Shown: positions 53,624 to 62,050 of the stretch, one piece after another
How positions within the stretch are numbered: the stretch's first letter is position 1
How the letters are laid out: the number at the start of each line of letters is the position of its first letter
Assembly: GCA_016779985.1 (NCBI GenBank)
Contig: JADHMP010000011.1
Coordinates: 1 to 64,000 of the forward strand
Reading direction: 5' to 3'
From: JADHMP01 sp016779985
GTDB taxonomy: Bacteria > Bacteroidota > Bacteroidia > Flavobacteriales > Flavobacteriaceae
Length of the DNA stretch: 64,000 bases
Made by a program: the position numbers and the translations under genes
The notes under the pieces: generated by a model
The model's database searches: none
Seen by the model: only the letters and a program-made list of their open reading frames with translations
Told to the model about the DNA's origin: nothing

Positions 53624-54577
53624 TTATCCTTCAAAAGTTCCCATCGCGATAAATTTTTCGCGTCGAGTGTGTATTAGTTGCTCTGGAGGTATGTTTTTAA
53701 GTTCTTTAAAAGCAGTTAAAAGTTCTTTTTTTACTGATTGAAAAGTTTTGGGTCGATCATAATGAGCACCCCCCAATGGTTCTTTGATTATTTTATCAAT
53801 CAATTTAAGACCCAACATATCAGAAGGAGTCAATTTTAGTGCTTCAGCGGCTGATTCTTTGTGTTCCCAACTTCGCCATAAAATGGAAGAACACGATTCT
53901 GGAGAAATAACAGAATACCAAGTGTTTTCTAACATAAAAACTTTGTCTCCTACTCCAATGCCCAAGGCGCCACCAGAGGCACCCTCGCCAATAATAATAG
54001 AAATGATCGGTACTTTAAGGGACATCATCTCATAGATGTTTCTTGCTATTGCCTCTCCTTGGCCACGCTCTTCTGCTTCAAGTCCAGGGAAGGCTCCAGG
54101 AGTATCAATAAATGTAACAATTGGAATATTAAATTTTTCTGCAGACTTCATCAGTCGAAGTGCTTTTCGATAGCCTTCTGGGTTGGCCATCCCAAAATTT
54201 CTGTATTGCCGTGTTTTTGTGTTGTATCCTTTCTGTGTGCCAATAAACATAAAGGTTTGTTTCTCTATTTTACCAAGACCACCAATCATGGCCTTGTCAT
54301 CTCGAACATTACGATCACCGTGTAATTCCAAAAAGGTATCCTCAGCAAGGGCACAGAAATAATCTAAAGTATAAGGACGTGAGGGATGTCTAGAAAGTTG
54401 AACCCGCTGCCAAGCAGTTAAGTTGGTGTAAATTTGTTTTTTAGTTTTTTCGAGTTTGTCATCTATTAAACGACACGTCTCACTCACATCTACTTCACTA
54501 TCATTTCCAATTTTCTTGCACTTTTCAAGTTGATCGTGCAATTCTTTAATTGGCAATTCAAAATCTAGATACTCCAT
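53624..54577 (-). CDS. accA: Acetyl-CoA carboxylase carboxyltransferase subunit alpha
   Basis: A 317-residue subunit that, with AccD, moves CO2 from biotin to acetyl-CoA, the first step of fatty acid synthesis. Recognisable features: the coiled opening FELPIKELHDQLEKCKKIGN, LSRHPSRPYTLDYF, GTQKGYNTKTRQYRNFGMANPEGYRKA, IVTFIDTPGAFPG and EGASGGALGIGVGD, the oxyanion region. Length is normal. It has its own -7 box 20 bases upstream and stands 114 bases ahead of dnaB in the same direction. Confidence 0.96.
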   Translation of the reverse strand: MEYLDFELPIKELHDQLEKCKKIGNDSEVDVSETCRLIDDKLEKTKKQIYTNLTAWQRVQLSRHPSRPYTLDYFCALAEDTFLELHGDRNVRDDKAMIGGLGKIEKQTFMFIGTQKGYNTKTRQYRNFGMANPEGYRKALRLMKSAEKFNIPIVTFIDTPGAFPGLEAEERGQGEAIARNIYEMMSLKVPIISIIIGEGASGGALGIGVGDKVFMLENTWYSVISPESCSSILWRSWEHKESAAEALKLTPSDMLGLKLIDKIIKEPLGGAHYDRPKTFQSVKKELLTAFKELKNIPPEQLIHTRREKFIAMGTFEG

Positions 54578-54596
54578 AGATTGAAATAGGTCTTAG

Positions 54597-54604
54597 CAAA
54601 TGTA
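54597..54604 (-). promoter_or_regulatory. -7 box of accA
   Basis: TACATTTG on the minus strand, exact TAnnTTTG, 20 bases before the accA ATG. Confidence 0.55.
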
Positions 54605-54629
54605 AAAATTCTTTGAATATGGAGTTTAT

Positions 54630-55514
54630 TTATGAGGATTGTTTTCTCATTTTAAAAATCCCATTGGCTATAATGGCCAACATGACTACAAAAAAACCAA
54701 TATAAAAATAGATACTCAAAAAAGCTGCTTCACCAAAAATGGCCAGATCTAATAAAATGCCATAAACCGGTTCTAGATTGATAATCATCATAATAGTAAA
54801 AGGAGTCAATTTCCGCATCACTATAAAGGTTGCATTCATGGCATAGGAGGTGCAAATAATACTTAGCAACAAAAGCCAAAAAATATCAGTCGTAGAAGGA
54901 ATTGCTTTTTCAAGAGACTCAGGGTGGACAAGAATCAAGTAGAATAAAAGGGCAATAAAACCAATGAGCAATTCATAGAAAGTGAGTGTTATTGTAGAGA
55001 CTTGGTGAACCATTTTACTGTTCACCACACTAAAAAGGGCACTCAAGACCGCTGCGATCAATGCCACTACAATACCATTTAATGATTCTATTTCAGCCCA
55101 AAAAATGATTAAAATGCCCGCTGCTGCTAGTGTCCCAAAAAACAATTCATAAAAAAGCCATTTTTTTTTAAAATAAAGGGGCTCTATAATTGCAACAAAA
55201 AAAGCACAGGTAGCTAGCATAGAAAGGGTGAGTGAAACGCCAGCGACTTTAATGGCATGAAAAAAGGCAATCCAATGGACACCAATCAAAATGCCTGAAA
55301 AAATAATTTTTGTGGTGAGCTTTTTTGGTAATTTAAAATTGTCTCTTTTAAATAACAAACAATAAATACCTAGAGCAAGAGCCGCAATTCCCATTCTCCA
55401 AACAACTAATGGCAATGCTTCTAATTGAATTAAAACGCCTAGAATTGAAGTAAAGCCAAAAAGGAAAACAAGAAAGTGAAAATAGAGTAGACTTTTAGTT
55501 CTATCGTTTTGCAT
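54630..55514 (-). CDS. EamA/DMT family transporter
   Basis: A 294-residue membrane protein with ten predicted helices in two EamA repeats. The pattern GVHWIAFFHAIKVAGVSLTL and, in the second repeat, IMMIINLEPVYGILLDLAIFGE, is typical of the drug/metabolite transporter superfamily. It probably exports a small metabolite or amino acid; the substrate cannot be inferred. Its start overlaps lptG by 14 bases, the third gene of a tgt-lptG-EamA run. Confidence 0.87.
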   Translation of the reverse strand: MQNDRTKSLLYFHFLVFLFGFTSILGVLIQLEALPLVVWRMGIAALALGIYCLLFKRDNFKLPKKLTTKIIFSGILIGVHWIAFFHAIKVAGVSLTLSMLATCAFFVAIIEPLYFKKKWLFYELFFGTLAAAGILIIFWAEIESLNGIVVALIAAVLSALFSVVNSKMVHQVSTITLTFYELLIGFIALLFYLILVHPESLEKAIPSTTDIFWLLLLSIICTSYAMNATFIVMRKLTPFTIMMIINLEPVYGILLDLAIFGEAAFLSIYFYIGFFVVMLAIIANGIFKMRKQSS

Positions 55515-56583
55515 AACGGAGTAAAAAAAGTGCTAAAATTCCAAATAGAAAAAGGGGAAGCCATGCAGCAAGAAAGGGAGGAAACGTTGATTTATTTACC
55601 ATCACACTAAAAATCTTATCAAAGAAAATATAAATAAAACCTAGCAATATTCCGAAGGCTAGATTTAATCCCATACCTCCCCTTCTTTTAAATGAGGCAA
55701 CAGCAACAGCAATGAGTGTTAATACGAATGCTGACACTGGTAAGCTCCACCGTTTATGACGGACAAGCAGATGATTGTTGATTAGGTTTGACCCTCGTTC
55801 ACGTTCTTTTTTGATAAAAGCATTTAATTCGCCAAAATTTAAAGTTTCAGCGATATACTTTACAGGGGCTAGATCTTCAATATTGAAATCGAAAACGGTG
55901 TCCTTGATTGCCCCACTGGATAGTCTTTCCTGATCACCCTCAAAACTTCTCATTTGATATCCAGAAAGTCTATAAACACTGTCCTTATCCATCCAACGTA
56001 TGCTTCGGGCAGAAATTTTAAAGTCTAATTCGTTTTCCGTAAAGTGTTCTAGAGTGAAGTTGTTTGCTCTTTTTCGAATGGGGTCATAATTACTTACAAA
56101 AATGAATTCTTGATCATTGATTTGTTGAAAAACTTCTGAGGTGTTGCGTTCTTCTTTTTTTACTAAATACTTATACCTAAACTCATTAAAACCTAAGTTT
56201 GATTTTGGTACAACATACATTCCCCCTAAAAAGGCTAAAATAGCTACAAAACTGGCGGCCACTAAAAAGGGGCTTAAATAGCGTTGAAAAGAAATACCTG
56301 AACTTAACACAGCTATCACTTCAGTATTGTTGGCCAGTTTGGAGGTAAACCAAATAACAGCAAGAAATAAAAAGATAGGAAACAGCAAATAGGCAAAATA
56401 CCAAGTAAAGTCTATGTAATAATCTAAGATAACATTAAAAGGAACTTCTTTTTCTTTGAATTTATCAATCTTTTCAGCCACATCAACCATAATACCAATG
56501 GGAATGAAAAGAGCAATCATGACCAAAAATGTGTTTAAATAGCGAAAGATGATATAGCGGTCAATAATTTTGAATCCCTTCAT
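55501..56583 (-). CDS. lptG: LptF/LptG family permease
   Basis: A 360-residue inner-membrane permease of the LPS export machine, powered by LptB (encoded at 13520). Four or so helices flank a central periplasmic beta-jellyroll (about residues 120-260). The IIDRYIIFRYLNTFLVM start and the TFLVMIALFIPIGIMVDVAEK region fit the YjgP/YjgQ family; the sequence alone does not separate LptF from LptG, but the tgt neighbour favours LptG in flavobacteria. It overlaps tgt by four bases and EamA by 14. Confidence 0.88.
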   Translation of the reverse strand: MKGFKIIDRYIIFRYLNTFLVMIALFIPIGIMVDVAEKIDKFKEKEVPFNVILDYYIDFTWYFAYLLFPIFLFLAVIWFTSKLANNTEVIAVLSSGISFQRYLSPFLVAASFVAILAFLGGMYVVPKSNLGFNEFRYKYLVKKEERNTSEVFQQINDQEFIFVSNYDPIRKRANNFTLEHFTENELDFKISARSIRWMDKDSVYRLSGYQMRSFEGDQERLSSGAIKDTVFDFNIEDLAPVKYIAETLNFGELNAFIKKERERGSNLINNHLLVRHKRWSLPVSAFVLTLIAVAVASFKRRGGMGLNLAFGILLGFIYIFFDKIFSVMVNKSTFPPFLAAWLPLFLFGILALFLLRYAKR

Positions 56584-57710
56584 AAACGATTTTGCATTTG
56601 CTTAACCATTTGCTCTTTCCAAGAGGAAAATGTATTGGCTAAGATATGTTTTCTAGCTTCTCTAACCAACCATAGATAGAAGCCCAAATTGTGTAAGGTT
56701 GCGATTTGCTTTCCTAACATTTCGTTCACTGTAAACAGATGCCTTAAATACGCTTTAGAATAGTCGATATCAACAAAAGAATTGGGAAATGAATCTAAGG
56801 TTGAGAAATCCTTCTCCCACTTTTTATTTTTAATATTTAGTACTCCTTTGGAGGTAAAGAGCATCCCATTGCGGGCATTTCTTGTGGGCAATACACAATC
56901 AAACATATCAACACCTAATGCAATATTTTCAAGGATATTGATGGGTGTTCCAACCCCCATTAGATAACGTGGTTTATCTTCAGGTAATATTGCACAGACA
57001 ACATCTGTCATGGCATACATCTCCTCTGCAGGCTCTCCCACAGAGAGCCCACCGATGGCATTCCCTGGAGCTTCTGCTAACGCTATATATTCAGCACTTT
57101 GCTTTCTAAGCTCTTTATAGGTACTGCCTTGAACAATTGGAAATAAAGTTTGTTCGTAGTTGTAAGTTAAAGGAAGTTCTTTATGAGCATTAAAGCATCG
57201 ATCAAGCCAACGATGAGTGCGTTCCATTGATGTTTTTGCATAATTAAAATCGCATGGGTATGGAGTGCACTCATCAAAGGCCATAATGATATCTGCCCCG
57301 ATTTTACGTTGAATTTCTATTGCTCGCTCTGGAGTAAAAAAATGATAGGATCCATCAATGTGCGATTTAAATTTCACCCCTTCTTCTTTAATTTTTCTAT
57401 TGGCAGACAAGGAGTAGACTTGATACCCTCCTGAATCTGTCAAAATTGGAAGATCCCAATTCATGAATGCATGAAGGCCTCCAGCTTCTTCTAAAATTTC
57501 TGTTCCAGGTCTGAGGTAAAGATGATACGTATTACCTAGAATAATATCTGGTTTCACATCCTCTTTCAACTCCTTTTGATGAACACCCTTTACTGTTCCG
57601 GCTGTTCCAACGGGCATAAATATTGGAGTTTCTATTTTCCCATGTGAGGTTTCAATAATCCCAGCACGAGCTTTAGAAGATGAATCTGTGGCTAAAAAAT
57701 TGAATTTCAT
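56580..57710 (-). CDS. tgt: tRNA-guanine transglycosylase, lacking the zinc cysteines
   Basis: A 376-residue enzyme that swaps guanine for the queuine precursor preQ1 at position 34 of tRNAs. ILTDSGGYQVYSL holds the first catalytic aspartate, GGLSVGEP and MFDCVLPTRNARNG the second. Oddity: other bacterial Tgt have a CxCxxC plus His zinc site before SRAYLRHL. Here the matching stretch reads NSFVDIDYSKAYLRHL with no cysteine at all. I choose ATG 57710 (MKFNFLAT), because the start at 57719 overlaps the -7 box. It leads tgt-lptG-EamA. Confidence 0.95.
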   Translation of the reverse strand: MKFNFLATDSSSKARAGIIETSHGKIETPIFMPVGTAGTVKGVHQKELKEDVKPDIILGNTYHLYLRPGTEILEEAGGLHAFMNWDLPILTDSGGYQVYSLSANRKIKEEGVKFKSHIDGSYHFFTPERAIEIQRKIGADIIMAFDECTPYPCDFNYAKTSMERTHRWLDRCFNAHKELPLTYNYEQTLFPIVQGSTYKELRKQSAEYIALAEAPGNAIGGLSVGEPAEEMYAMTDVVCAILPEDKPRYLMGVGTPINILENIALGVDMFDCVLPTRNARNGMLFTSKGVLNIKNKKWEKDFSTLDSFPNSFVDIDYSKAYLRHLFTVNEMLGKQIATLHNLGFYLWLVREARKHILANTFSSWKEQMVKQMQNRL

Positions 57711-57716
57711 CTGTAG

Positions 57717-57724
57717 CAAAGATA
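57717..57724 (-). promoter_or_regulatory. -7 box of tgt, next to the start codon
   Basis: TATCTTTG on the minus strand, exact consensus, seven bases before the ATG at 57710. Another probable leaderless start. Confidence 0.55.
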
Positions 57725-57806
57725 CACCTATAGCAGAAAAATTGGGTCGTTAACAAAGGATGTTTATAATTAAGATAAAATTTGATTATTAAATGCAAAG
57801 ACTTCC

Positions 57807-57837
57807 TTTGATAACGACTAGGTAAAGTTTATTTTTG
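57807..57837 (+). promoter_or_regulatory. Transketolase promoter (TTTG-N19-TATTTTTG)
   Basis: TTTG at 57807-57810 and TATTTTTG at 57830-57837 are 19 bases apart: a perfect flavobacterial promoter. It drives the split transketolase genes. Confidence 0.7.
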
Positions 57838-57854
57838 GCACCAAATAAAATATA

Positions 57855-58700
57855 ATGACAGACAAAACGAACTTAGACGAAATGGTTTCTCAGGTTAGGA
57901 GAGATATTTTGCGTATGGTGCATAAAGTCAATTCCGGACATCCTGGCGGTTCTTTAGGCTGTACGGAGTTTTTTGTAGCCCTCTTTGGTGCCATTCTTGA
58001 CTATAAACTTCCATTTCAAATGGATGGTAAAGACGAAGATTTATTTTTTCTCTCAAATGGTCATATTTCGCCAGTATTTTACAGCGTTCTAGCTCGCAAT
58101 AATTTTTTTCCAGTAGAGGAATTAAATACTTTTAGACTCATAAATTCCAGATTACAAGGACACCCAGCAACACATGAAGGACTTCCTGGAATTAGAGTTG
58201 CTTCTGGCTCTTTAGGACAAGGATTATCTGTTGCACTAGGAGCTGCCCAAGCCAAAAAATTAAACCAAGATTCTAAAATGGTATTTGTATTGACTGGTGA
58301 TGGTGAATTGCAAGAAGGTCAAAATTGGGAAGCAATCATGTATTCTGCTGCAAAAAAGATAGATAATATAATAGTTACCGTAGATTTAAATGGAAAACAA
58401 ATAGACGGAGCCACAAATGAAGTATTGCCTCTAGGTGATGTTGCTCAAAAATTTAACGCTTTTGGATGGGAGGTTATTTTACTCGAGGAAGGAAATAACA
58501 TAGAAAAAATCATTGAAACATTATCCTTGGCTAAAACGTTGGCAAACAAAGGTAAACCTATTGTTATTTTAATGAAAACAGAAATGGGAAATGGCGTAGA
58601 TTTTATGATGCATACCCACGCTTGGCATGGCAAAGCTCCCAATGATGAACAACTTGAATTAGCATTGTCTCAAAATCCAGAAACTTTAGGCGATTATTAA
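57855..58700 (+). CDS. Transketolase, N-terminal subunit
   Basis: A 281-residue protein equal to the thiamine-diphosphate-binding half of transketolase. GHPGGSLGCTEF near 28-39, LPGIRVASGSLGQGLSVALGA split as two motifs, and GDGELQEGQNWEA (the magnesium/ThDP loop) are visible. With the next gene it makes a two-subunit transketolase for the non-oxidative pentose phosphate pathway. The two genes are 11 bases apart and share a consensus promoter. Length is normal for the split form, not a truncation. Confidence 0.95.
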   Translation: MTDKTNLDEMVSQVRRDILRMVHKVNSGHPGGSLGCTEFFVALFGAILDYKLPFQMDGKDEDLFFLSNGHISPVFYSVLARNNFFPVEELNTFRLINSRLQGHPATHEGLPGIRVASGSLGQGLSVALGAAQAKKLNQDSKMVFVLTGDGELQEGQNWEAIMYSAAKKIDNIIVTVDLNGKQIDGATNEVLPLGDVAQKFNAFGWEVILLEEGNNIEKIIETLSLAKTLANKGKPIVILMKTEMGNGVDFMMHTHAWHGKAPNDEQLELALSQNPETLGDY

Positions 58701-58711
58701 AAACTATAGCT

Positions 58712-59665
58712 ATGACAGAATATATAGATCAAGGAAAAAACGATACACGCTCTGGATTTGGTGCCGGTTTGGCAGAATTAGGTAAAACCAATCCCAATGT
58801 AGTGGCCCTTTGTGCCGATTTAGTTGGCTCACTTAAGATGCAAGAGTTTATTGATGAAAACCCAGACCGCTTCTTTCAAGTTGGAATTGCTGAGGCAAAT
58901 ATGATGGGTATGGCTGCTGGTTTAACCATCGGCGGAAAAATTCCTTTTACTGGAACTTTTGCAAACTTTTCAACAGGCCGCGTTTATGATCAAATTAGAC
59001 AATCTATTGCCTACTCGCACAAAAATGTAAAAATTTGTGCTTCTCATGCAGGAATAACACTAGGTGAAGACGGAGCCACGCACCAAATATTAGAAGATAT
59101 TGGGATGATGAAAATGCTACCAGGAATGACAGTGATTAATCCTTGTGACTTCAATCAAACCAAGAATGCTACTCTTGCTATTGCGGCGCATTATGGCCCT
59201 GTCTATTTGCGATTTGGAAGGCCTAAAGTAGCCAATTTTACTCCTCTGAATCAACCCTTTGAAATTGGAAAAGGGCTTTTACTAAAACCCGGTAGTGATG
59301 TGACTATAATTGCCACTGGGCATCTCGTTTGGGAGGCTCTACAAGCGGCAGAGGTTCTTTCCAGTCAAAGTATAAATGCAGAAGTGATCAACATTCATAC
59401 TATCAAACCTTTAGATAGATCTATGATTATAGAATCTGTGACAAAAACAAAATGTGTGGTTACGGCAGAAGAACACAATGTTTTTGGTGGTTTGGGTGAA
59501 AGTGTTGCAGGATTGCTTGCTCAAGAACTGCCCAGTCCCCAAGAATATGTTGCCATGCAAGATAGTTTCGGAGAATCAGGTACCCCTGCGCAGTTAATGA
59601 ATAAATATGGACTAAATTCTGAGGCGATAGTTGACAAAACAAAAAAAGTGCTTCTCAGAAAATAA
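58712..59665 (+). CDS. Transketolase, C-terminal subunit
   Basis: A 317-residue protein with the pyrimidine-binding and C-terminal domains of transketolase. GIAEANMMGMAAGL holds the conserved glutamate that activates thiamine diphosphate, followed by SHAGITLGEDGATHQ and the transketolase_C domain GKGLLLKPGSDVTIIATG. It needs the preceding subunit for activity. The PorT-like gene follows after 27 bases. Confidence 0.95.
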   Translation: MTEYIDQGKNDTRSGFGAGLAELGKTNPNVVALCADLVGSLKMQEFIDENPDRFFQVGIAEANMMGMAAGLTIGGKIPFTGTFANFSTGRVYDQIRQSIAYSHKNVKICASHAGITLGEDGATHQILEDIGMMKMLPGMTVINPCDFNQTKNATLAIAAHYGPVYLRFGRPKVANFTPLNQPFEIGKGLLLKPGSDVTIIATGHLVWEALQAAEVLSSQSINAEVINIHTIKPLDRSMIIESVTKTKCVVTAEEHNVFGGLGESVAGLLAQELPSPQEYVAMQDSFGESGTPAQLMNKYGLNSEAIVDKTKKVLLRK

Positions 59666-59692
59666 TTTTACCCTTTTTTACGTTTTTATTGT

Positions 59693-60283
59693 ATGAAACA
59701 CCTAATTATCCTACTTGCATGCTTTACGGTTAGCCCTCTTTTTTCTCAATTTGAATGGGGTGCTAAATTTGGAGCCTCTTTTCCGTCTGAAACAGATTTA
59801 TTGAAACTAGTTCGTGAAACGGATCAATTAACCAAGTTAGAAAATAGTGTCACAGGTTGGCAAGTTGGTTTTTATGGAAAAATAGAACTTAGTTCTATTT
59901 ATTTAAGACCTGAACTTCAATATACCACTACCCGACTAAAATTTGAAGATTTTGAGTATACCAAAGGAAATTTGGAAATGCCCATTTCTGTTGGGTTTGA
60001 GTTTCTTTCCATCTTGAGTGTTTTTGCTGGGCCTTCTCTTCAATATCAAATTAGAGATACTATCGAGTCTGTTGTTTTTGTAAAAGAAATTGAAAATAAA
60101 ACTACGCTGGGTTTCCATTTTGGAACGAGAGTGCAAATAGGCCCCATCGGTGTGGGACTGAGATATGAAAGAGCATTTAGCGGCAAAGAAATTGAAGTAA
60201 TCAACAATAATGTCAATTTACCTTTCGGTAGTTTTGATAATCGGCCCAAACAATTGTTAATTGACTTGTCCTACCGATTTTAA
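59693..60283 (+). CDS. PorT-like outer-membrane beta-barrel protein
   Basis: A 196-residue protein. The signal peptide ends FSQ near residue 19. The rest alternates hydrophobic and polar residues as in an eight-strand beta-barrel (WQVGFYGKIEL, IYLRPELQYTT, FEFLSILSVFAGPSLQYQ) and ends in LIDLSYRF, with the terminal aromatic residue needed for barrel insertion. It belongs to the broad Bacteroidota PorT/OMP_b-brl group, but true PorT of the T9SS cannot be claimed. Convergent with the FKBP gene; the stop codons overlap. Confidence 0.8.
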   Translation: MKHLIILLACFTVSPLFSQFEWGAKFGASFPSETDLLKLVRETDQLTKLENSVTGWQVGFYGKIELSSIYLRPELQYTTTRLKFEDFEYTKGNLEMPISVGFEFLSILSVFAGPSLQYQIRDTIESVVFVKEIENKTTLGFHFGTRVQIGPIGVGLRYERAFSGKEIEVINNNVNLPFGSFDNRPKQLLIDLSYRF

Positions 60284-61050
60284 TCATTATCTAAATAGTC
60301 TGGAACTCCATCTTCATCTGAGTCATCGGGTATTCCATCATTGTCACTATCATATTCATTTTTGGTCAAAATACCATCAAAATCATGGTCTGATTCATTC
60401 ATTGTATATAAGGAAACTTTAAATACTAAGGGAGAATATGCTGGAATACTTCCTTGTGCAGAGGAAAAATAGCCCATCCCTGAGGGAATAAAAAAAACAC
60501 CTTGACCAAAATCTTTATAGTTGACAGTATTGTCAGTATTAATACTATAGGTTCCTGCCTTCAGTTCCGTCATCCCTTCTCTAAAACCCCTTATAGATCG
60601 CAAAAGGTCAAACCATATAGGAGTTTGAATTTGATCAAATACAGTTCCATTTAGCAAAGAACCTTCATAGACTACAAAGGTTGAGTCAACTGCAGCTGGT
60701 TGTGCCCCAGAGCCTTCTCTGGTAACTAAGTAATACAATGTATGCGGAACATCATTGCCCTCGATTGTCCTTATATCAATCTGACGTTTTTCTACTAAAT
60801 CAATCAATGGTGTTTTCTCTTGATTGTCTGCTCTAATGGAATCAATTTCAATAGGAGTGGAAAAGGGAAGACTATTTTCTTGAAAAACTTCGTAGTTGTA
60901 GGTATGGGTGCGAAGATAGTCTATTATAGCATTGTCATCGGCAATGGCTTGCTCACCTACGTCTCGTGGAGGCTCACGTTCTAGCTGTTCTTCCTTTTTG
61001 CATGACGCTATGACTATAAATAAGAACAATATCAGGGCTTTCTTCCTCAT
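60280..61050 (-). CDS. FKBP-type peptidyl-prolyl isomerase lipoprotein with calcium-binding tail
   Basis: A 256-residue protein. The signal peptide ends FIVIASC, so Cys17 is a likely lipid anchor. The central part (about 115-220) is a divergent FKBP domain: VVYEGSLLNGTVFDQ, FREGMTELKAGT, IPSGMGYFSS, AYSPLVFKVSLY. The final 36 residues are an Asp-rich DxDxDG repeat (DHDFDGILT, DSDNDGIPDDSDEDG), like thrombospondin type 3 repeats, which bind calcium. Such tails often link outer-membrane proteins in flavobacteria. It recalls GldI but is longer. Stop codons overlap the PorT-like gene. Confidence 0.85.
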   Translation of the reverse strand: MRKKALILFLFIVIASCKKEEQLEREPPRDVGEQAIADDNAIIDYLRTHTYNYEVFQENSLPFSTPIEIDSIRADNQEKTPLIDLVEKRQIDIRTIEGNDVPHTLYYLVTREGSGAQPAAVDSTFVVYEGSLLNGTVFDQIQTPIWFDLLRSIRGFREGMTELKAGTYSINTDNTVNYKDFGQGVFFIPSGMGYFSSAQGSIPAYSPLVFKVSLYTMNESDHDFDGILTKNEYDSDNDGIPDDSDEDGVPDYLDND

Positions 61051-61093
61051 AGATTAGAACTATTAATTTATCGCGCAAGATACAATTTTCCTT

Positions 61094-61101
61094 TATTTTT
61101 G
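61094..61101 (+). promoter_or_regulatory. -7 box of the S4 protein gene
   Basis: TATTTTTG, exact consensus, 34 bases before the ATG at 61128. Confidence 0.55.
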
Positions 61102-61127
61102 TGGCTGAATATTAAAGGTAAATCCCT

Positions 61128-61508
61128 ATGCGAATTGACCAATTTTTATGGTATGTTAGAATTTTTAAATCCCGAAATATTGCATCAAATTCTTGTAAAA
61201 AAGGAGTTGTAAAAATTAACAGTCAAGCAGCAAAACCGTCAAAAGAACCGTATGTGGGAGACATTATTAGTGTTCGAAAAAATCAGATTTGGTATACCTT
61301 CACAATAATTGACTTTCCAAAAAGTAGAGTCAGTGCAAAATGGGTGTCCCTCTATGCTCAAGAAAAGACCAGTGCAGATGCATTTGAAGTTCAAAACATG
61401 CAACGGTTGGCCACAGACGGAAAAAGAGAAAAAGGAACAGGGCGGCCGACTAAAAAGGAACGAAGGAAAATTGATGAAATCCAAAGTGGAGACACGAAAG
61501 AAGAGTGA
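61128..61508 (+). CDS. S4 domain RNA-binding protein (Hsp15-like)
   Basis: A 126-residue protein. The N-terminal S4 domain (MRIDQFLWYVRIFKSRNIAS, CKKGVVKIN, KPSKEPYVGDIISV) is like E. coli Hsp15, which recycles 50S subunits carrying nascent chains. The C-terminal third is very basic with GTGRPTKKERRK, as in Hsp15. It probably binds rRNA. It has its own -7 box and is followed after 38 bases by the phosphoribosyltransferase gene with a separate promoter. Confidence 0.9.
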   Translation: MRIDQFLWYVRIFKSRNIASNSCKKGVVKINSQAAKPSKEPYVGDIISVRKNQIWYTFTIIDFPKSRVSAKWVSLYAQEKTSADAFEVQNMQRLATDGKREKGTGRPTKKERRKIDEIQSGDTKEE

Positions 61509-61520
61509 AAAATTTATGCA

Positions 61521-61528
61521 TACATTTG
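61521..61528 (+). promoter_or_regulatory. -7 box of the phosphoribosyltransferase gene
   Basis: TACATTTG, exact consensus, 19 bases before the ATG at 61547. Confidence 0.55.
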
Positions 61529-61546
61529 AGTAAAACGAAAACATAA

Positions 61547-62050
61547 ATGTCTGACCAAAAAAATAAAATCTTAGATGGAGCCAAAATCGAAGCTGTGATA
61601 AAGCGATTAGCCTTTCAAATATATGAGAGTAATGCAGCCAATGAAAGTGTCGTTATTGCTGGTATTTTTAAAAATGGTGCGCTTCTTGCACAGCAGCTTA
61701 GCGATCAACTCAGAGAAATTAGTAACCTTGAAGTGATTCAAGTAGATATCAAAATGGATAAAAAAGACCCTAAACATACAATTGAAACCAATTTACCTAT
61801 TGAAAATTTTGCCAACAAGTCAATTGTTGTTGTTGACGATGTGTTGAATACGGGTAGCACTCTGATTCATGCAGTACATTATTTTTTAAAAATCCCCGTA
61901 GAACAGCTTCAAACCGCCGTAATGGTGAACAGAAATCATAAAAAATACCCCATTAAAGCAGATTTCAAAGGAATCTCATTATCTACCACATTGAAAGAAC
62001 ATATACATGTTGAAATGCAGGGTAAAGAAACTGGAGTTTATTTAACCTAA
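61547..62050 (+). CDS. Phosphoribosyltransferase family protein (PyrR-like)
   Basis: A 167-residue type I phosphoribosyltransferase. The PRPP-binding motif is VVVVDDVLNTGST, with two acidic residues, and an upstream VIAGIFKNGALLAQQL loop binds pyrophosphate. Length and pattern are closest to PyrR and hypoxanthine-type enzymes; the base used cannot be told, although the link to PyrR/Hpt groups is common in flavobacterial annotation. It is convergent with aroK and overlaps its end by nine bases. Confidence 0.85.
   Translation: MSDQKNKILDGAKIEAVIKRLAFQIYESNAANESVVIAGIFKNGALLAQQLSDQLREISNLEVIQVDIKMDKKDPKHTIETNLPIENFANKSIVVVDDVLNTGSTLIHAVHYFLKIPVEQLQTAVMVNRNHKKYPIKADFKGISLSTTLKEHIHVEMQGKETGVYLT

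Noticed and set aside
59693..60283. True PorT of the type IX secretion system
   Set aside because: The barrel pattern is general to many Bacteroidota outer-membrane proteins, and no other T9SS gene adjoins it.
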